A stretch of DNA of 64,000 bases from Gossypium raimondii (GCF_025698545.1 NC_068570.1:36537924-36601923), one strand, 5' to 3'; counted from the first letter of the stretch, positions 21,954 to 33,426 are shown. Translations and numbers: made by a program. The notes: generated by a model not told the origin, from the letters alone.

Positions 21954-22419
21954 TAGAGGTGCTCATGGGCCGAGCGGCCCGGCCTGGCCCGACGGCCCGC
22001 CCAAAATATGGGAGGGTTTGGGTAAAAATATAGGCCCGAAATATGGGCTTGGGCAAAAAAATAAGGCCTGTTTAGAAAATGGGCCGGGCCTCGGGCACCA
22101 CTTTTTTGGCCCGGGCCCGGCCCGGCCCGATATAATAAATATATATTTTTTAATTTTAAAATATTTTTAAAATACTTTTTTTAATTTTTTAAATTTTAAA
22201 ATATTTTTAAAATACTTTTTTAATTTTTTTTAATTTTAAAATATTTTTAAAATACTTTTTTTAATTTTTAAAATAAATTTTTAGTATTTATTAAAAATGG
22301 GTCGGCCAGCCTGAGCTTATGATTTTTTTCTCGGGCCGGGCTTGGGCAAAATTTCAGACCCATATTTCGGGCCGGGCCGAAATTTTTTATGGGCCCGGCC
22401 CGGCCCATGAGCACCTCTA
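21954..22419. mobile_element. hAT-type MITE
   Basis: Terminal inverted repeats TAGAGGTGCTCATGGGCC and GGCCCATGAGCACCTCTA are bounded by a perfect 8-bp duplication CACTATAT (21946-21953 and 22420-22427), the hAT hallmark. The arms are strikingly GC-rich (GGCCCGGCC repeats) around an AT-rich centre with a tandem TTTTAAAATATTTTTAAAAT-type repeat. No coding capacity. Confidence 0.93.
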
Positions 22420-22576
22420 CACTATATCATGTATCATGCTTAAATATATTTGTCCATTTTCATATTATACCCAAATAAGTTAAATGCACATAGCTCTAAA
22501 TGTTACATTGATTTTTACTCGATGCATAAAAAAGATAATTTTAAAACCGAGGCAGCATTCTTTATTTAGAAATTCG

Positions 22577-22745
22577 AGAAGTTGTGCCCTAACTTATGGG
22601 GTTCGACTTTCTCTTTGAACCTAAATAATCGAACATCCTTTTTAAAACTAAAAACACATAAGATTTAAATAATAATTAAATAATGATCAATCTTATTTTC
22701 GAGGGTTTGAGATGTCGTGCCCTAACTTATGGGACATGATCTTTT
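22577..22745 (+). other. Two LTR stem-loops with a UAACUUA loop
   Basis: At 22577-22613 and about 22709-22745, arms such as GAGAAGTTGTGCCC and GGGGTTCGACTTTCTC pair around TAACTTAT. See the finding on covarying hairpins; the same structures occur in every Tat-type LTR here. Confidence 0.5.
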
Positions 22746-23132
22746 TGTTTTGGTTACCTCGAGATAAAAAGGCCTTTTTCATAAGTTCTAATTCAGTTAG
22801 CAATATTTTAATCAAATAACATCATGGAAAAAGGGATCGCATTTTAAATTCTCTTCGGATTCTCAATATTCGACACCAAAACATTAAGTAATCAACTAGG
22901 TACCAATTTAGGGCGTTATGAGGGTGCTAGTTCTTTCTCATACGTAACCGACTCCCGAACTCATTTCCTAGATTTTGTAAACCAAAAATCATCATTTTAG
23001 TAAACCTAATATTTTATTAAAATGACTAAGTTTTGAGGTGATCCAATCACACGTAATTAAAAAGGATTGGTGATGACTCTATTTTCATTTTTTTTTAAAT
23101 AAAAAAGTTGATTTCTAAAAAGGTTTCGACCG

Positions 23133-23680
23133 ATGTTATTTTCACAATGCTTACTTTTGTTCTAAATACATTCTACATGCATACATATATGATAGAATTA
23201 CTAATTAATATAATTTTCCTCATTAAATTTAAGCTCACCAATTAATATAATTTCTTTTTAGTAGACATTATCCCACTTGAAAAGTTATAAAATAAATTTT
23301 TTCTTATTTGAATAAATTTAAAAAATGTAGAGTGCAGTGTTATATAACATAAAATCTTAAATATTTTTATTAATAATTTTAATATTTAGAGTTATTTAAA
23401 TTATAAAAGTATTTACTTTTCTAAACTTTCTAGGTTTTCACATTTTAAATCTACATTTATTTTATTATTTAAGTATTTGTTTAACAGTTAATATTATCAA
23501 AATAGTTTAATCTTTTAGATCTCCTCGCTCGTTTTGGTGTTGAAAATGGTACTACTATTGGAGGTGGATGATAATGAGGCCCTAGGGGTCCCCCACAAAA
23601 TTTAAAAAATTCTTTTTAGACCTTAAAAATATAATAAATTAGAGTTAGGCCCCTTCAAAAAATTTGAAAATTTTCATTAA
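23133..23680. other. Duplicated CRK spacer, segment 1
   Basis: Closely matches 36221-36767. No gene recognised; several (A/T)-rich CTTAAAA-type runs. Confidence 0.7.
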
Positions 23681-24169
23681 GGGTCCGTTTGTTTGCCAGT
23701 AAAATGTTTTCCGTAAAATGATTTCTGGAAAATGTTTTACTTTTCTGTAAAATGATTTACTGGAAAATATTTTCGTGTTTGGATGAATCTGTAAAATATT
23801 TTCATTGTTTGGTAGATTTCGAAAATATTTTCCGGAAAAGTTGTTTTACATATATTAATATATATTAATAAATTTTATATTTTAAATTGTTTTTACATAT
23901 ATTGCAATGATTTATTTATAATAATACTCAATTATTAAGCTACAATATTAACCGTCATAAATTGAAAATAACTAATATCAAATAAATTATTTGTAATTGT
24001 GTTAAAAATAAAAAACAAGGATTGAATAATTAAATTAGCTTGAAACCACAATGAATACTAGAAATTAATAATATTATCTAAATACATAATTAGTAGTACA
24101 CCACATAGTAACAACATTGTCCAAGTGCATAATATTACACCACATAAAAGTATCAATATCTTCAACCTT

Positions 24170-24303
24170 GAGAAAATTTTTGAAGCCAAATTTTTTTATA
24201 CTTCTTACTTTTAACTAAAAAAGCTTTAGCCTCGGATTCATGACTCACTAGATAATCAAACACAGAACACAAGAAGTCATCATCAAATCCTTCTTCCTCC
24301 ATC
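24170..24303 (-). pseudogene. Fragment resembling the C-terminal part of a Myb/SANT-like protein
   Basis: The minus strand reads FDDDFLCSVFDYLVSHESEA followed by KAFLVKSKKYKKIWLQKF, a helical pattern I associate with the C-terminal half of plant Myb/SANT-like proteins that partner Harbinger transposases. It is short, has no clear start or stop, and could be a captured fragment. Assignment is tentative. Confidence 0.3.
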
Positions 24304-25030
24304 GACATCACTTGTTCGTAAAGCTAAAACTGAAGCCACGACTCCGACAATTGCCATTTGATGTTGATTACGATCCATCTACACAAAATAATGCCACACA
24401 AATATATGATCACTACAAAAAAATATGCAAGATTTTCATAAGATCACATAAAGTTACCATGACTAAAAGTGCATACATACATATCAAGCTAATTATAATT
24501 GCATAATAATTTTTTGAAAGTACCACTTAAAATATATTGATCATAGTTAATACAATACTTCAATAAATAATTTTTTGAAAGTACCACTTAAAATTTTTTT
24601 TAACTCTCCTTATCAAACCAAATGGTTCAAAATCCACAATTCTAAATTGCTTAAAAGCTTAAAAAACCCAAAAAAACAACAAAAACCCACTGGAACTCAA
24701 GTTTTTTGAGAATCAAAAAACTATACATAGAATTTTGATATATCTTACTTCAGGGTATGATTTCCAATCAACACAACCATCAGATTATAGAAATGAAAAA
24801 ATTCAAGCATCTTTGCTAAGAATCTAACCAAATACACACATCAAATCAGCATCGAAAAATCAAGCTTAATTCTATGAACTTATCAAACAAATTTCAAAGA
24901 TAGATCAAGGTTGACAAGCATAAAATCCAAATAAATCAATCATCTCAACTTCATTTTGAGGAAAATCAACAAGCAGCTATCCCAAAATAAAAGCAAAACA
25001 CAAATTTTAAGGAAACAATACATTACCATG

Positions 25031-25549
25031 CTTAAAAGCACATAAAGCAAGCAGGACATGGAAATCAAGCAAAGGAAACAACTCCACATTATTACAAGTA
25101 AAGAAGCCGAACCTAATCTGCTACACGATTGAAACCCTCTCACTAAACAGATCAATCTTTTTTGTTATTAATACTTGTGTATGAACAGGTGTTGCAGGAT
25201 GACAGTGAAAGAAGGAAGAAACTGAATCTTCTAAAATATGAAGCTATATGCTACTCATCAGAATTCTCAGTTAGTTAGGCTTTATTTTTCTATATTAAGT
25301 TATTTCAGTAATGCATCAAGGACTAGAAAACTGGAAAGATGTTGCAAACCATGAATAAGTCTTGCATCAGACAATTGTGAAATTTTTTTGAAAGGTGCTA
25401 ATTGTTTGTCATTTAATCTTGCAGCTCAAGAGGGAATTAACACTTAAAAGCACATAAAGCAAGCAGGACATGGAAGTCAAGCTAAGGAAACAACTCCACA
25501 TTATTACAAGCAAAGAAGCCGAATCCAATCTGCTACACGATTGAAACCC
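25031..25549. repeat. Direct repeat of about 107 bp inside Harbinger element 1
   Basis: The segments 25031-25137 and 25443-25549 are nearly identical (both start CTTAAAAGCACATAAAGCAA and end CTACACGATTGAAACCC) and are 305 bp apart. Confidence 0.85.
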
Positions 25550-26752
25550 ATTTGTACTCTGGAAAAAATGGAACTAAATACAGATCCTTGGGGTATTTCT
25601 TCTTGTTCAAAAATGGTAATTATAGACAAAATATAAACCCTTTTTTCATCATTTAAGTTTTAGAGTTTCAGATTTAGTCAATTATCTGGTTTGTTCATAT
25701 GTTGTATAGCTTTGTTCTACTCAACTCGGTATTGAATAATCGCAATTTTTAAACTTCCATTCCTTTAAATTTTTTTTCTAGTAACTAGTATCCACATAAA
25801 TAAGTATGTTTTAATATAGGTAAACTGACCATAATATCGTTCGACTAATTAATTAATATATGGAGCTAGCCTTATTGATACTAACCTCTTAGCAATGAAG
25901 CAAAGCAACATCTTGTAACACGATTCAAGTAAGCAATAACAAATTGGGGTTTGAACTAATCAAAAACAACAGCAGCTTTAAATTAAAGACAACCACAATA
26001 TGGAAAGCATCAAATTTTTTAAAGGAGATGGAAACAAAAATTGAAGGCAACACAATGGCTTTCAAGGAGCATGGCAGCGGCTTTAAGAACGGCAAGTAGT
26101 TGATGTTTGGATGGATTGGTACGATAAATATGGATGAAATTGCAGTAAAAAGAAGCAAATTTGAGGGATGATCGGCACTTAACAGCAGTGAATTGGAATG
26201 GAATTAGTGGCAATTTCATCGAGAAACTGTGGCCCCCTTTGTAAAAAAGAAAAAGAAAAAGAAAAAAGGAACTATGACTAGCGTTAACATTAGGGATTTT
26301 GGAACTGACGAGACATGAAGAAGTTCAAGCCATGGTGCTGGAATTGAAGTTGTCTCAACCAATTGCAAGCAGCTGTTTGTTGACATATATTGGAAGACAG
26401 AAGGGGAAACCAGAAAGAACAATAAAAATTCCCAATTGCAAGCTACCAGAAAGGGGAAGACAGAAAATGGATACTTACAAATCGACGATGGGCCAACTTT
26501 GGGATGTTTAGATCCTGCAAATTCGTGAGGGGAAGACAGATTGACGAAGGAGAAGGACCGAAGGAGGGAGGGATTTTCCGGAAAATGTCTTACGGAAATG
26601 AAATTGGTAAGACATTTTCCCTAAACTGAGGCCATTTTACCCGTGTCTTGGAAAACATTTTACAAGTGTAAAATGTTTTCAGGCTTCCAAACACCGTAAA
26701 ATTAGGAAAACATTTTCCGTAAAATGTTTTCCTGCAAACAAACGCACCCTAA

Positions 26753-27514
26753 GTCTTTCAAAAAATTTAAAAATTTTAATTAGATCCCTTAAATTTTTTT
26801 TGTTGGTTCTCATTAAGCCTTTAAAAGTTTTAATTAAACCTACCAAAATTTTTAAATATTCTCCTTAAATCCTCCAAATTTTTTTTGAAATTTTAATTAA
26901 ACCCTAAACTTTTAATATAAAAATTCAACACTGACTATCAGCGGCAATGGAATGATTTTTCTACTGTTCTCACTAATTTTGAAGTTCCTTTGGTTTCATT
27001 GATCATACTATACTACGTGCTTGTTATAGGCCAGTTTTTCAGAATCATTGAGCTAGTTAATACTTAATACAGTAGATTGTGATGGGACTCCAGCCCCTAC
27101 TTTGCATATGGAAAGCATTGATAATTTGATTTTATTTGAACCACATATAGGACAATAAGTAAGAACGTTGGTTTTTAGAATATTCAAACCTTATCGAGGA
27201 AGTATGTCCGAAATTGAAACCTCTTTTTGATGTTGGATTTTGGAATCACCAGAGCTACTAATTGTGTAATGAGATACTTCCATGTTTCTTCCTTTAGGAG
27301 GTTGAAGTTGACAGATAATAAAGTCCAAGGAACTTGTCTTTCGGGTTTTATTTTTTGACTTGGTCGAAATAGCAAAGTGGTGAAATTAATTGTATCCAAG
27401 AAAAAAAAACGAAAATTGTACCTTTTCATCCATACTCGTTGAAAAGTTAGTTTTTAACAAATAGACTCCTTTTTGGTAATGAAATGATTTTCCCACCGTT
27501 CCCACTTTGAACTT
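26753..27514. other. Duplicated CRK spacer, segment 2
   Basis: Matches 36768-37420 joined to 45491-45640. A weak minus-strand frame (27184-27429) is not supported as a gene. Confidence 0.6.
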
Positions 27515-28706
27515 TGATGCTCACTAAATTAACTATAAATACGATAAAGTCAAACGCACTTATCAAACAATAGTATAGCCATGATGAGTAGAGAATATCG
27601 TATCCACGAGGATTAAAAGTATTAGTAATTACTATTTTTCTATTATTTAGCCGACAATTTGGGGTGATGTGTTTTAATCCAAATTTACTAAACTAATTTA
27701 ATTAAGAATAGACAATACCCAAGAAAGAATCCACCTAGACTTCATATTTTATTATGAATCTGAATTAAACGATTTATTCACTGGTCTTGATCTGTAGAAA
27801 TCCCTAAATTATATTAATATCTCTTTCGAGAGTAAGAACAATTGACTCTAGGTTGATTAATTGAAATCTCTTTCTAATTAAAACCCCTATCATCGCATTA
27901 ACTTGCCGATAGATTTATGTAGTCATATTTCTAGAATTGCATGCAATTCTACTCAATTATGCTAAATCTACTCTTAAACAGAAACTTTTGCTCCATTGAA
28001 TTAACCACATTAAACATGAATTAATATCCTGGAAATATTAAAACAAGAAATAAACATGCATAATTGAAAACAAGAATCAAATATTTACGCGTAAAAACAA
28101 ACATTAAATAAAAGTATTCATCATAGGTTTCATCCTCTCTAAGTATCTAGGAAATTAGTTCATAATCGTAAATAGAAATATCTCTAAGTCAGAATAACCA
28201 CAAGACATAAAGAAACTTAATAAAACTTCGAAAGAAATTAAAAGGAGATCTTCGATCTTGATGAAGATCCGTTTTCGAGTTGATACCGATGGCATTATTT
28301 GAGTGTTTTCTTCGATCTTCTCCGATTGCCCCCTTATGTCTTCTTCTAATTGGTATTTATAGACTTTAGAATGCTCGGAAAGCCTAAAAATTAGATTTTT
28401 CTGTGTATTTGGGAAGTAGGATACGAAATCGACACAAGCTAGAACATGGGCGTATCTCCAGCCCATGTGGCTCACACGGGCGTGTACCCAACCCGTGTGG
28501 AAATGCTCAGGCCGTGTGACTCCTTAAAACAGTTCTATTTGTCCGATTTTGGCTTGTTTTTTGCTTATTTCACTTCCAAATGCTCTTCTAAGTATAGAAA
28601 CAAGAATTTAAAGAATTAGGAGTATCAAATTCACCAATTTGCATAATTAATTATCCAAAAACGCATTAAGAATAGGATTAAAATATGTTACTTTGGTAGC
28701 TTATCA
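27515..28706 (-). repeat. Solo LTR, probably Athila-like gypsy
   Basis: TGATGCTCAC...GCTTATCA (1192 bp) interrupts the duplicated spacer; copy 2 (about 45620-45640) lacks it. Flanks AACTT (27510-27514) and AATTT (28707-28711) are a 4/5 target duplication. In the minus orientation it begins TGATAAGC, like the TGATAAC start of the LTRs at 51025 and 56592. It contains CACACGGGCGTGT and CCGTGTG motifs at about 28470-28525. Confidence 0.75.
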
Positions 28707-28918
28707 AATTTAAAAAATCAGTTTCATTCATCCAGTAAACTCGACCATTTTTCATACCTTTTTGTCATTTATTACATATATATATATATAAAAGATCAAT
28801 ATAGTAAAGTCGGAAGAACATCTCCCTGTGTTTTGCTAAAAGAGCGGCTTAACAAAATTTTTAGAATCTATCATATCTTTATAATAGTGAAAAAATTGAA
28901 GATGAAATGACTAATCAA

Positions 28919-29411
28919 TCACCAATGTGACATGTTTGAAATCGTAACTTCATTAATAGAACATATTTTATCACTTGAATTGGGTTGAATTGATTCTGCA
29001 ATAAAACGTCCAACATAAAATGCAGGTTTCGCTGGTAGAGGAACTGTTATGGTGTCGCTTCCTAACATTGCAACCACGGTTGACATAGTTGGTCTGTCTG
29101 CCGGATCTGATTGCACACACAATAACCCAATTTGGATGCATTTAAGCACCTCATTAGGCACACTCGACTCAACAAGATGCTTATCCAGTAACTCCATTCA
29201 TTCTCCGTTGGACCATAGTTTCCACGCCTAAAATTCTTACTTAGAATTAGCGTAGTATACATAACATGGTATTAACCTATTATTTAAATTTTGATGGGAT
29301 AAGAAAACATACAAAAGTCAAGAGGCTTTTACCGCATTCTGAAAGATGAAACCCATTATTCCTTTTTCCACTTATAATCTCTAGCAAAAGGACACCGAAA
29401 CTGAAAACATC
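28919..29411 (-). pseudogene. CRK-B, remnants of kinase exons 6-7
   Basis: Exon 7 (29227-28919) encodes AWKLWSNGE, a stop (TGA where CRK-C has GGA), then MELLDKHLVESSVPNEVLKC and on to NEVTISNMSHW. Exon 6 (29313 up to about 29411) keeps [20 protein letters not shown] to SLLTF. At about 29411 the sequence switches, inside the GATGTTTT of the exon, to copia integrase. The rest of exon 6, exons 2-5 and the 3' part of exon 1 are missing. It is nearly identical to CRK-C exons 6-7, including the intron between them. Confidence 0.85.
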
Positions 29412-30135
29412 TCTTGATTCAATAAAATTATTAATTGAAATTGAATCATTTGGTTCAATGACCATGAACCTATAGCCTTGCTATTATGTGCATAACCTAT
29501 AAATATGCATTCAATTCCTCTTTCACCTAACTTTTTACGTTTAGGTGTTGGAACTTTGACAATAGCTTTACAACCCCAAACCTTCAAATAATTAAGGTTT
29601 GGTTTCCTTTTCTTCCATTGTTCATAGGGGGTTATTTTAGTTTTCCTTATTAGGAACTCTATTCAATAAATAACACGCTGTTAGAATAGCTTCTCCCAAA
29701 AAACGTTGTCCAAGACCTGAATATGATAACATTGAATTTAGCATTTCAATCAAGACTCTATTTTTTCCTTTCAACTACATCATTTTGTTGTGGTGTGTAA
29801 GGGGCTGAAACTTGATGGGCAATTCCAATAGATTCAAAATAACTTGGATTATAGTATTCTTCACCTCTATTCGATCTTAAGCACTTGATAAATAATTCAC
29901 ACTGAAGTTCAACTTCAGATTTATAAACTTTAAATTTATCAAGTGCTTCATCTTTTGAATGCAATAAATATACATAAAAATATCTAGAACAAACATCAAT
30001 AAAAGTAACAAAATATTTCTTTCCACGTAATGTAGGAGTATTATGCATGTCACATAAATCACTATGTATCAAATCAAGCAATTTTGTTTTCCTTTCAACC
30101 TTAGGGAAAGGGTTTCTTGTAATTTTAGTCAACAT
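29412..30135 (-). pseudogene. Copia integrase, partial
   Basis: Open 30135-29758 and continuing in other frames to 29412. It encodes LLDLIHSDLCDMHNTPTLRG with the first catalytic Asp, IDVCSRYFYVYLLHSKDEAL, and APYTPQQNDVVERKK with the catalytic Glu. The second catalytic Asp, normally in LRSDRGGEY, reads LRSNRGEEY, so the active site is broken. The downstream part ([39 protein letters not shown]) ends at the fusion with the kinase exon. This would be the DDE enzyme for cDNA insertion. Confidence 0.8.
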
Positions 30136-30163
30136 ACATGTATTGCATTTTTCAATATTATTA

Positions 30164-30949
30164 TTAAAACAGAATTAAATCTAACTTATACATGTCATTC
30201 AATTTTCTATAATTCAAATTACCTAACCTATAATGCCACAAACAAAAAGATTCAACCATATAAGCAGAAATAGTATTATTATTATTATTAATATTGAGTT
30301 TGAACATATTCTCATACATATACCCTTTCCCCACAAAAATTCCTCCGTTAGACAAAATATACTAATTTGCCTCAAAAACAAGTTTGAAACCAAACTTATT
30401 CAACAGACTTCCAGACACTAAAATCTTCCTAACTTCTGGTACATAATATACATCATTTAAGGTTAAAACCTTTCCAGAAGTGAATTGTAGTTCAGCAGAC
30501 CTTTTGCCTTTGATTGTTGCGGTGGAAGAATTTCCCATGTACAAGACATTGTCATTTTCACATTGTGTGAACTTTGTGAACATACTTTTGTCTTTGCACA
30601 CATGTTTGGTTGCTCCGATATCAATCCACCATGTATTATCATCTTGTGCCATATTAATTTCAAATACCATTGCAACAAAATTTTCGTTATTATCAACCTT
30701 AGAAGATGATTTCTTCTTTAAAAATTGACATTCATTCTTGAAATGTCTCGGCTTTCCACAATGATAGCATGAGCCCTTTTGTTTCTTTTTGAACTTAGGT
30801 ACTCTGTTAGTTTGTTTGAACTTTCTCTTGAATGGTTTAGTAGTTTGTACTTCCTCCGTAACATGCACTTTGACAATTTTAGAATTTAGGTTCTGATCTT
30901 GTTTTCGATATTCTTCTTCAAAAATGAAGATGATTTGCCAAAGCCTCAA
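30164..30949 (-). pseudogene. Copia gag zinc knuckle, protease and pre-integrase
   Basis: The frame 30949-30362 has a basic region, the zinc knuckle CYHCGKPRHFKNEC (CX2CX4HX4C) and a retropepsin-like segment WWIDIGATKHVCKDKSMFTK, with IDIGAT where copia elements usually have DSGAT, then FTSGKVLTLNDVYYVPEVRK. A second frame (30355-30164) gives the pre-integrase domain with FCLWHYRLGNLNYRKL. In live elements these form one polyprotein; here frames are broken near 30360 and 30160. The Asp-to-Ile/Asp shift in the protease site may also be inactivating. Confidence 0.75.
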
Positions 30950-31524
30950 GAGATATTTTCTCTTTCTTATGTTTTAGACTTCCTTTAAAGTCTTTCCAAG
31001 ATGAAGGAATTTTTTCTATTATGGAGGATACAACAATAATTTCATCCATTTTCATATCATATTGCTTGAATTGATTCAGCATCTTTTCAATATCATGGGA
31101 TTGTTCCATAACAGAATGACCATCAACCATTTGATAATTATTGAAAGGACTGACAAGAAATTTCTTACTTGCAACATCTTTGGTCATGTATCTTGTCTCC
31201 AATTTGTCCCATAATTCTTTAGCGGTGACCTCATTTTGGTAGGTGTCGAACAAACCATCAGATAAACCATTCAATATGTGGCCCATGCACATGTAATCAA
31301 CATTATCCCATTTTTTCCTTTCTCGAGTTACAACAACAGATTCGTTATCATTCTCTTCAGGTCTTGAAGTATCAAAAACAAAAGCAATCTTCAAAGTTGA
31401 TAATAAGAAGTGCATCTTTTTTCTGCCATCATCGAAAATTGCCACCATCAAACCTATCAAGTTTGACAAAGTTGAAAGCTAACTCCCTTAGCATTCCACT
31501 TTCATGTGTTGTGGTAGTCATCAT
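30918..31524 (-). pseudogene. Copia gag (UBN2-type)
   Basis: The likely start is the tandem ATG at 31524/31521 (MMTTTTHESGMLREL), followed by FNFVKLDRFDG. A frameshift leads into WQKKMHFLLSTLKIAFVFDT. Then come RKKWDNVDYMCMGHILNGLS, KELWDKLETRYMTKDVASKK and KKEKISLEALANHL, the gag polyprotein pattern of plant Ty1/copia. It lies right after the 5' LTR with a leader of only about 20 bp, and no recognisable primer site is seen. The frameshift near 31460 disables it. Confidence 0.8.
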
Positions 31525-31542
31525 GAAATATAACCTTAAAAT

Positions 31543-32164
31543 TGTTAGTACAAATCTCCAGTGAAGAAAATCTCGAACACACGGACGGAACTCGAATAGA
31601 AAAAGAAGAAATAGGACAAGGCTCCAAGGCGTGTATCAAGTCACTATCTTTAAGGTTATATTTGCCCCCACCTATTTTTGGTGTGCAAATGAGTTCCAAG
31701 CAAATTAACCTCGAGGATACAATGAAGCCAATGACTATTTGCGTTTTGCACTGATGAGAATAGCCCACTACACACTAAGCAATGTATGACAATAAACTCA
31801 ATTTCTATAAAGGATTTCTGCAGTAATACTTTATAAAATAATCTAATAATATTAGAAAGGGAAGGAAGGAATGAAAGAATATTAGAATTTGTTGGTGTGT
31901 TTTCTAAATGAAATCCCATTCCTATTTATAGGAATTTTCATATCTCTTCATAGAGACATCTTTCATCAATAGGTGTCTTTCTAAATAATAATGTCTTTAA
32001 AATAAACACATAATTATTTATTTAATATTATAACCATTCAAATAATATTATTTAAATAGTTATAATTCTTTTTCAAAAAATCAAATAATATAACTTTTTT
32101 GATTAATTACACTCATTCATTTATAGTTATTGGAACACTATAAATATTTGAAAATGTTTCAACA
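31543..32164 (-). repeat. Copia 5' LTR (622 bp, inner end probable)
   Basis: On the minus strand it starts TGTTGAAACATTTTC at 32164 and probably ends GTACTAACA at 31543. The 3' LTR is lost, so the inner end is not confirmed by comparison. Confidence 0.6.
31923..31930 (-). promoter_or_regulatory. Copia LTR TATA box
   Basis: TATAAATA on the minus strand within CCTATAAATAGGAATGGG, about 235 bp into the LTR; a typical plant TATA box position. Confidence 0.5.
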
Positions 32165-32688
32165 TACTTACGAGTAGAAGGGTCGTTGGAAGCCTTTTTC
32201 ACCACACTGTCCATCAAAATCTCCCAGACCATATCAAATTGTGTTAAGTTAGATGTGATTTTACCGGTGTTATAGACTGCCTCAGGGGGATCTAGCTCCA
32301 GGGCTCCATAAAACAAGTGATCTGCATAGCGTACATGGCATGGTTGCCCTTCCCATGAAAGGGCTTCCTTCTGGTTGGGACAGTTAGCTATAAGGTTGTG
32401 GATTGTAGAATTGACACATTTATAACAATCGTCTGGAGTAAAGTCTCCTCTGCACATAGCAAGAGTGTAAACTTTGTCAGAGTTTTGGCCAATACTAGCA
32501 GTAAGGAAACCACCTTTTGCAAAGACAGTAGATAGGAGAGAAGCAAGAATAAGGTCCCAGTTTTTTTCCATATGTGCTATTTGTAGAGAAATTACCAGTG
32601 TCATAGCATTTTAGGAGAGCTTCAACAAGAGTGATGCCGATAAGGAGATGGGAGAGAATTGAAGAAAGAGTGTAAATTTAACCCACAT
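32165..32688 (-). pseudogene. CRK-B, exon 1 5' portion (DUF26 ectodomain fragment)
   Basis: Starts with MWVKFT at 32688 but loses one base near 32670 relative to CRK-A, so the signal peptide is read out of frame until a compensating change near 32570 (KNWDLILASL). From there it matches CRK-A closely: CRGDFTPDDCYKC (first C-X8-C-X2-C), SWEGQPCHVRYADHLFYGAL and ITSNLTQFDMVWEILMDSVV. It breaks off at about 32165 where the copia element enters, before the second DUF26 signature. The locus's kinase end is at 28919-29411. Confidence 0.85.
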
Positions 32689-33128
32689 TTTGAGGTTGTA
32701 TAATTTGAAGGAAAGAAAACCCAAAAGAAAGAAGTGGGAACTTACTATCCCAGATTTTTCATGGTAGGGAAGAGGTGGGGAATTGAGTTGGAGAAAGAGT
32801 CAAAGAGCGCCCATTAAAGTAAAAGGTCTTGAAGGTTTTAAAAGTCAGACGAAACTTGGTCTGTAATGCCTCAGTCTCTCACCGGCGTCTAGTTAATGGA
32901 AAATATTCTTTTAATTGAGAAATTAAACTATTTTATTTTATTTTAAGTTGATATAAGTGTAATTGCATATAAATTTTTATTTGATTTAATTCTTGTAAAT
33001 TATTAACACAATTATTGATATAACATTATTTCATATTTATATATTGCATACATAAATAATTATATTTATCAAATATAAAAATAAATTGATGTAATTATTT
33101 CTTTAAATGTGTATGATTAAATTTCTAT
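32689..33128. other. CRK-B upstream region (duplicated spacer, copy 2)
   Basis: Matches the CRK-A upstream region 19626-20050. No gene seen. Confidence 0.7.
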
Positions 33129-33426
33129 TGTAGAAGCCCAAATTTGCTGGCCCAAAAAAATAAACAAATACAACCCAAAACAAAAATAAACCGTTAACCC
33201 AAATCAGGCCCAAAAATTAAAAACCTAGCCCACAGCATTAACATTTTCAGCAGAAAGGCATAGCAAACCCTAGCCTCAAGCTAGCCGCCGCCTTTGCCCA
33301 ATGCCTCATCGCGCATGCCTTCTGCCACCACCGTCGGCCTCGTCTGACACCTGCAGAGAGGAATGGATGCAAAGCAACAGAAGAGTACAAAGAAGTAAAA
33401 AAGATGAAAATGAACAGTTGTAATTC

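Larger units (their letters stand above)
20382..23132 (+). repeat. Solo LTR, Tat-type
   Basis: The paralogous spacer lacks this block (compare 36200-36235), which gives the borders. The flanks ATATT (20378-20382 region) and ATGTT (23133-23137) look like a decayed 5-bp duplication. It resembles the other Tat LTRs in start (AATAGCTCAATTTTGTCCAG), TATA palindrome (20732), AAAACGACATCGTTTT motif (about 21300) and stem-loops near its end. The TG/CA ends are mutated. A 466-bp hAT MITE is inserted in it. Confidence 0.8.
23681..26749. mobile_element. PIF/Harbinger-type element 1 (3.1 kb, non-autonomous)
   Basis: The ends are inverted repeats, GGGTCCGTTTGTTTGCCAG at the left and its complement (GGGTGCGTTTGTTTGCAGG) at the right, flanked by TAA on each side. 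The paralogous spacer has the intact empty site CATTAAGTCTTTC (about 36757-36770), proving insertion with a TAA duplication. Subterminal regions are packed with GTAAAATGTTTTCC-type repeats in both orientations. I find no transposase in it. Confidence 0.88.
29412..32164 (-). mobile_element. Truncated Ty1/copia retrotransposon inside CRK-B
   Basis: On the minus strand: 5' LTR (32164 to about 31543), gag, zinc knuckle, protease, GAG-pre-integrase and most of integrase, then an abrupt end at about 29411 in the kinase exon. RT, RNase H and the 3' LTR are absent. The 5' junction lies in CRK-B exon 1, at TACTTACGAGTAG (CRK-A: TACTTAAGAGTAG). The simplest history is insertion into exon 1, then one deletion taking the 3' half of the element with the middle of the gene. 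Confidence 0.85.

Noticed and set aside
21868..22170. 100-codon frame with many Gly and Pro residues
   Set aside because: The Gly/Pro pattern comes from the GC-rich arm of the hAT MITE; the frame starts outside the element and crosses its border.
27184..27429. 81-codon minus-strand frame in the CRK spacer
   Set aside because: The paralogous copy (37176-37420) does not keep the frame, so selection on a protein is unlikely.
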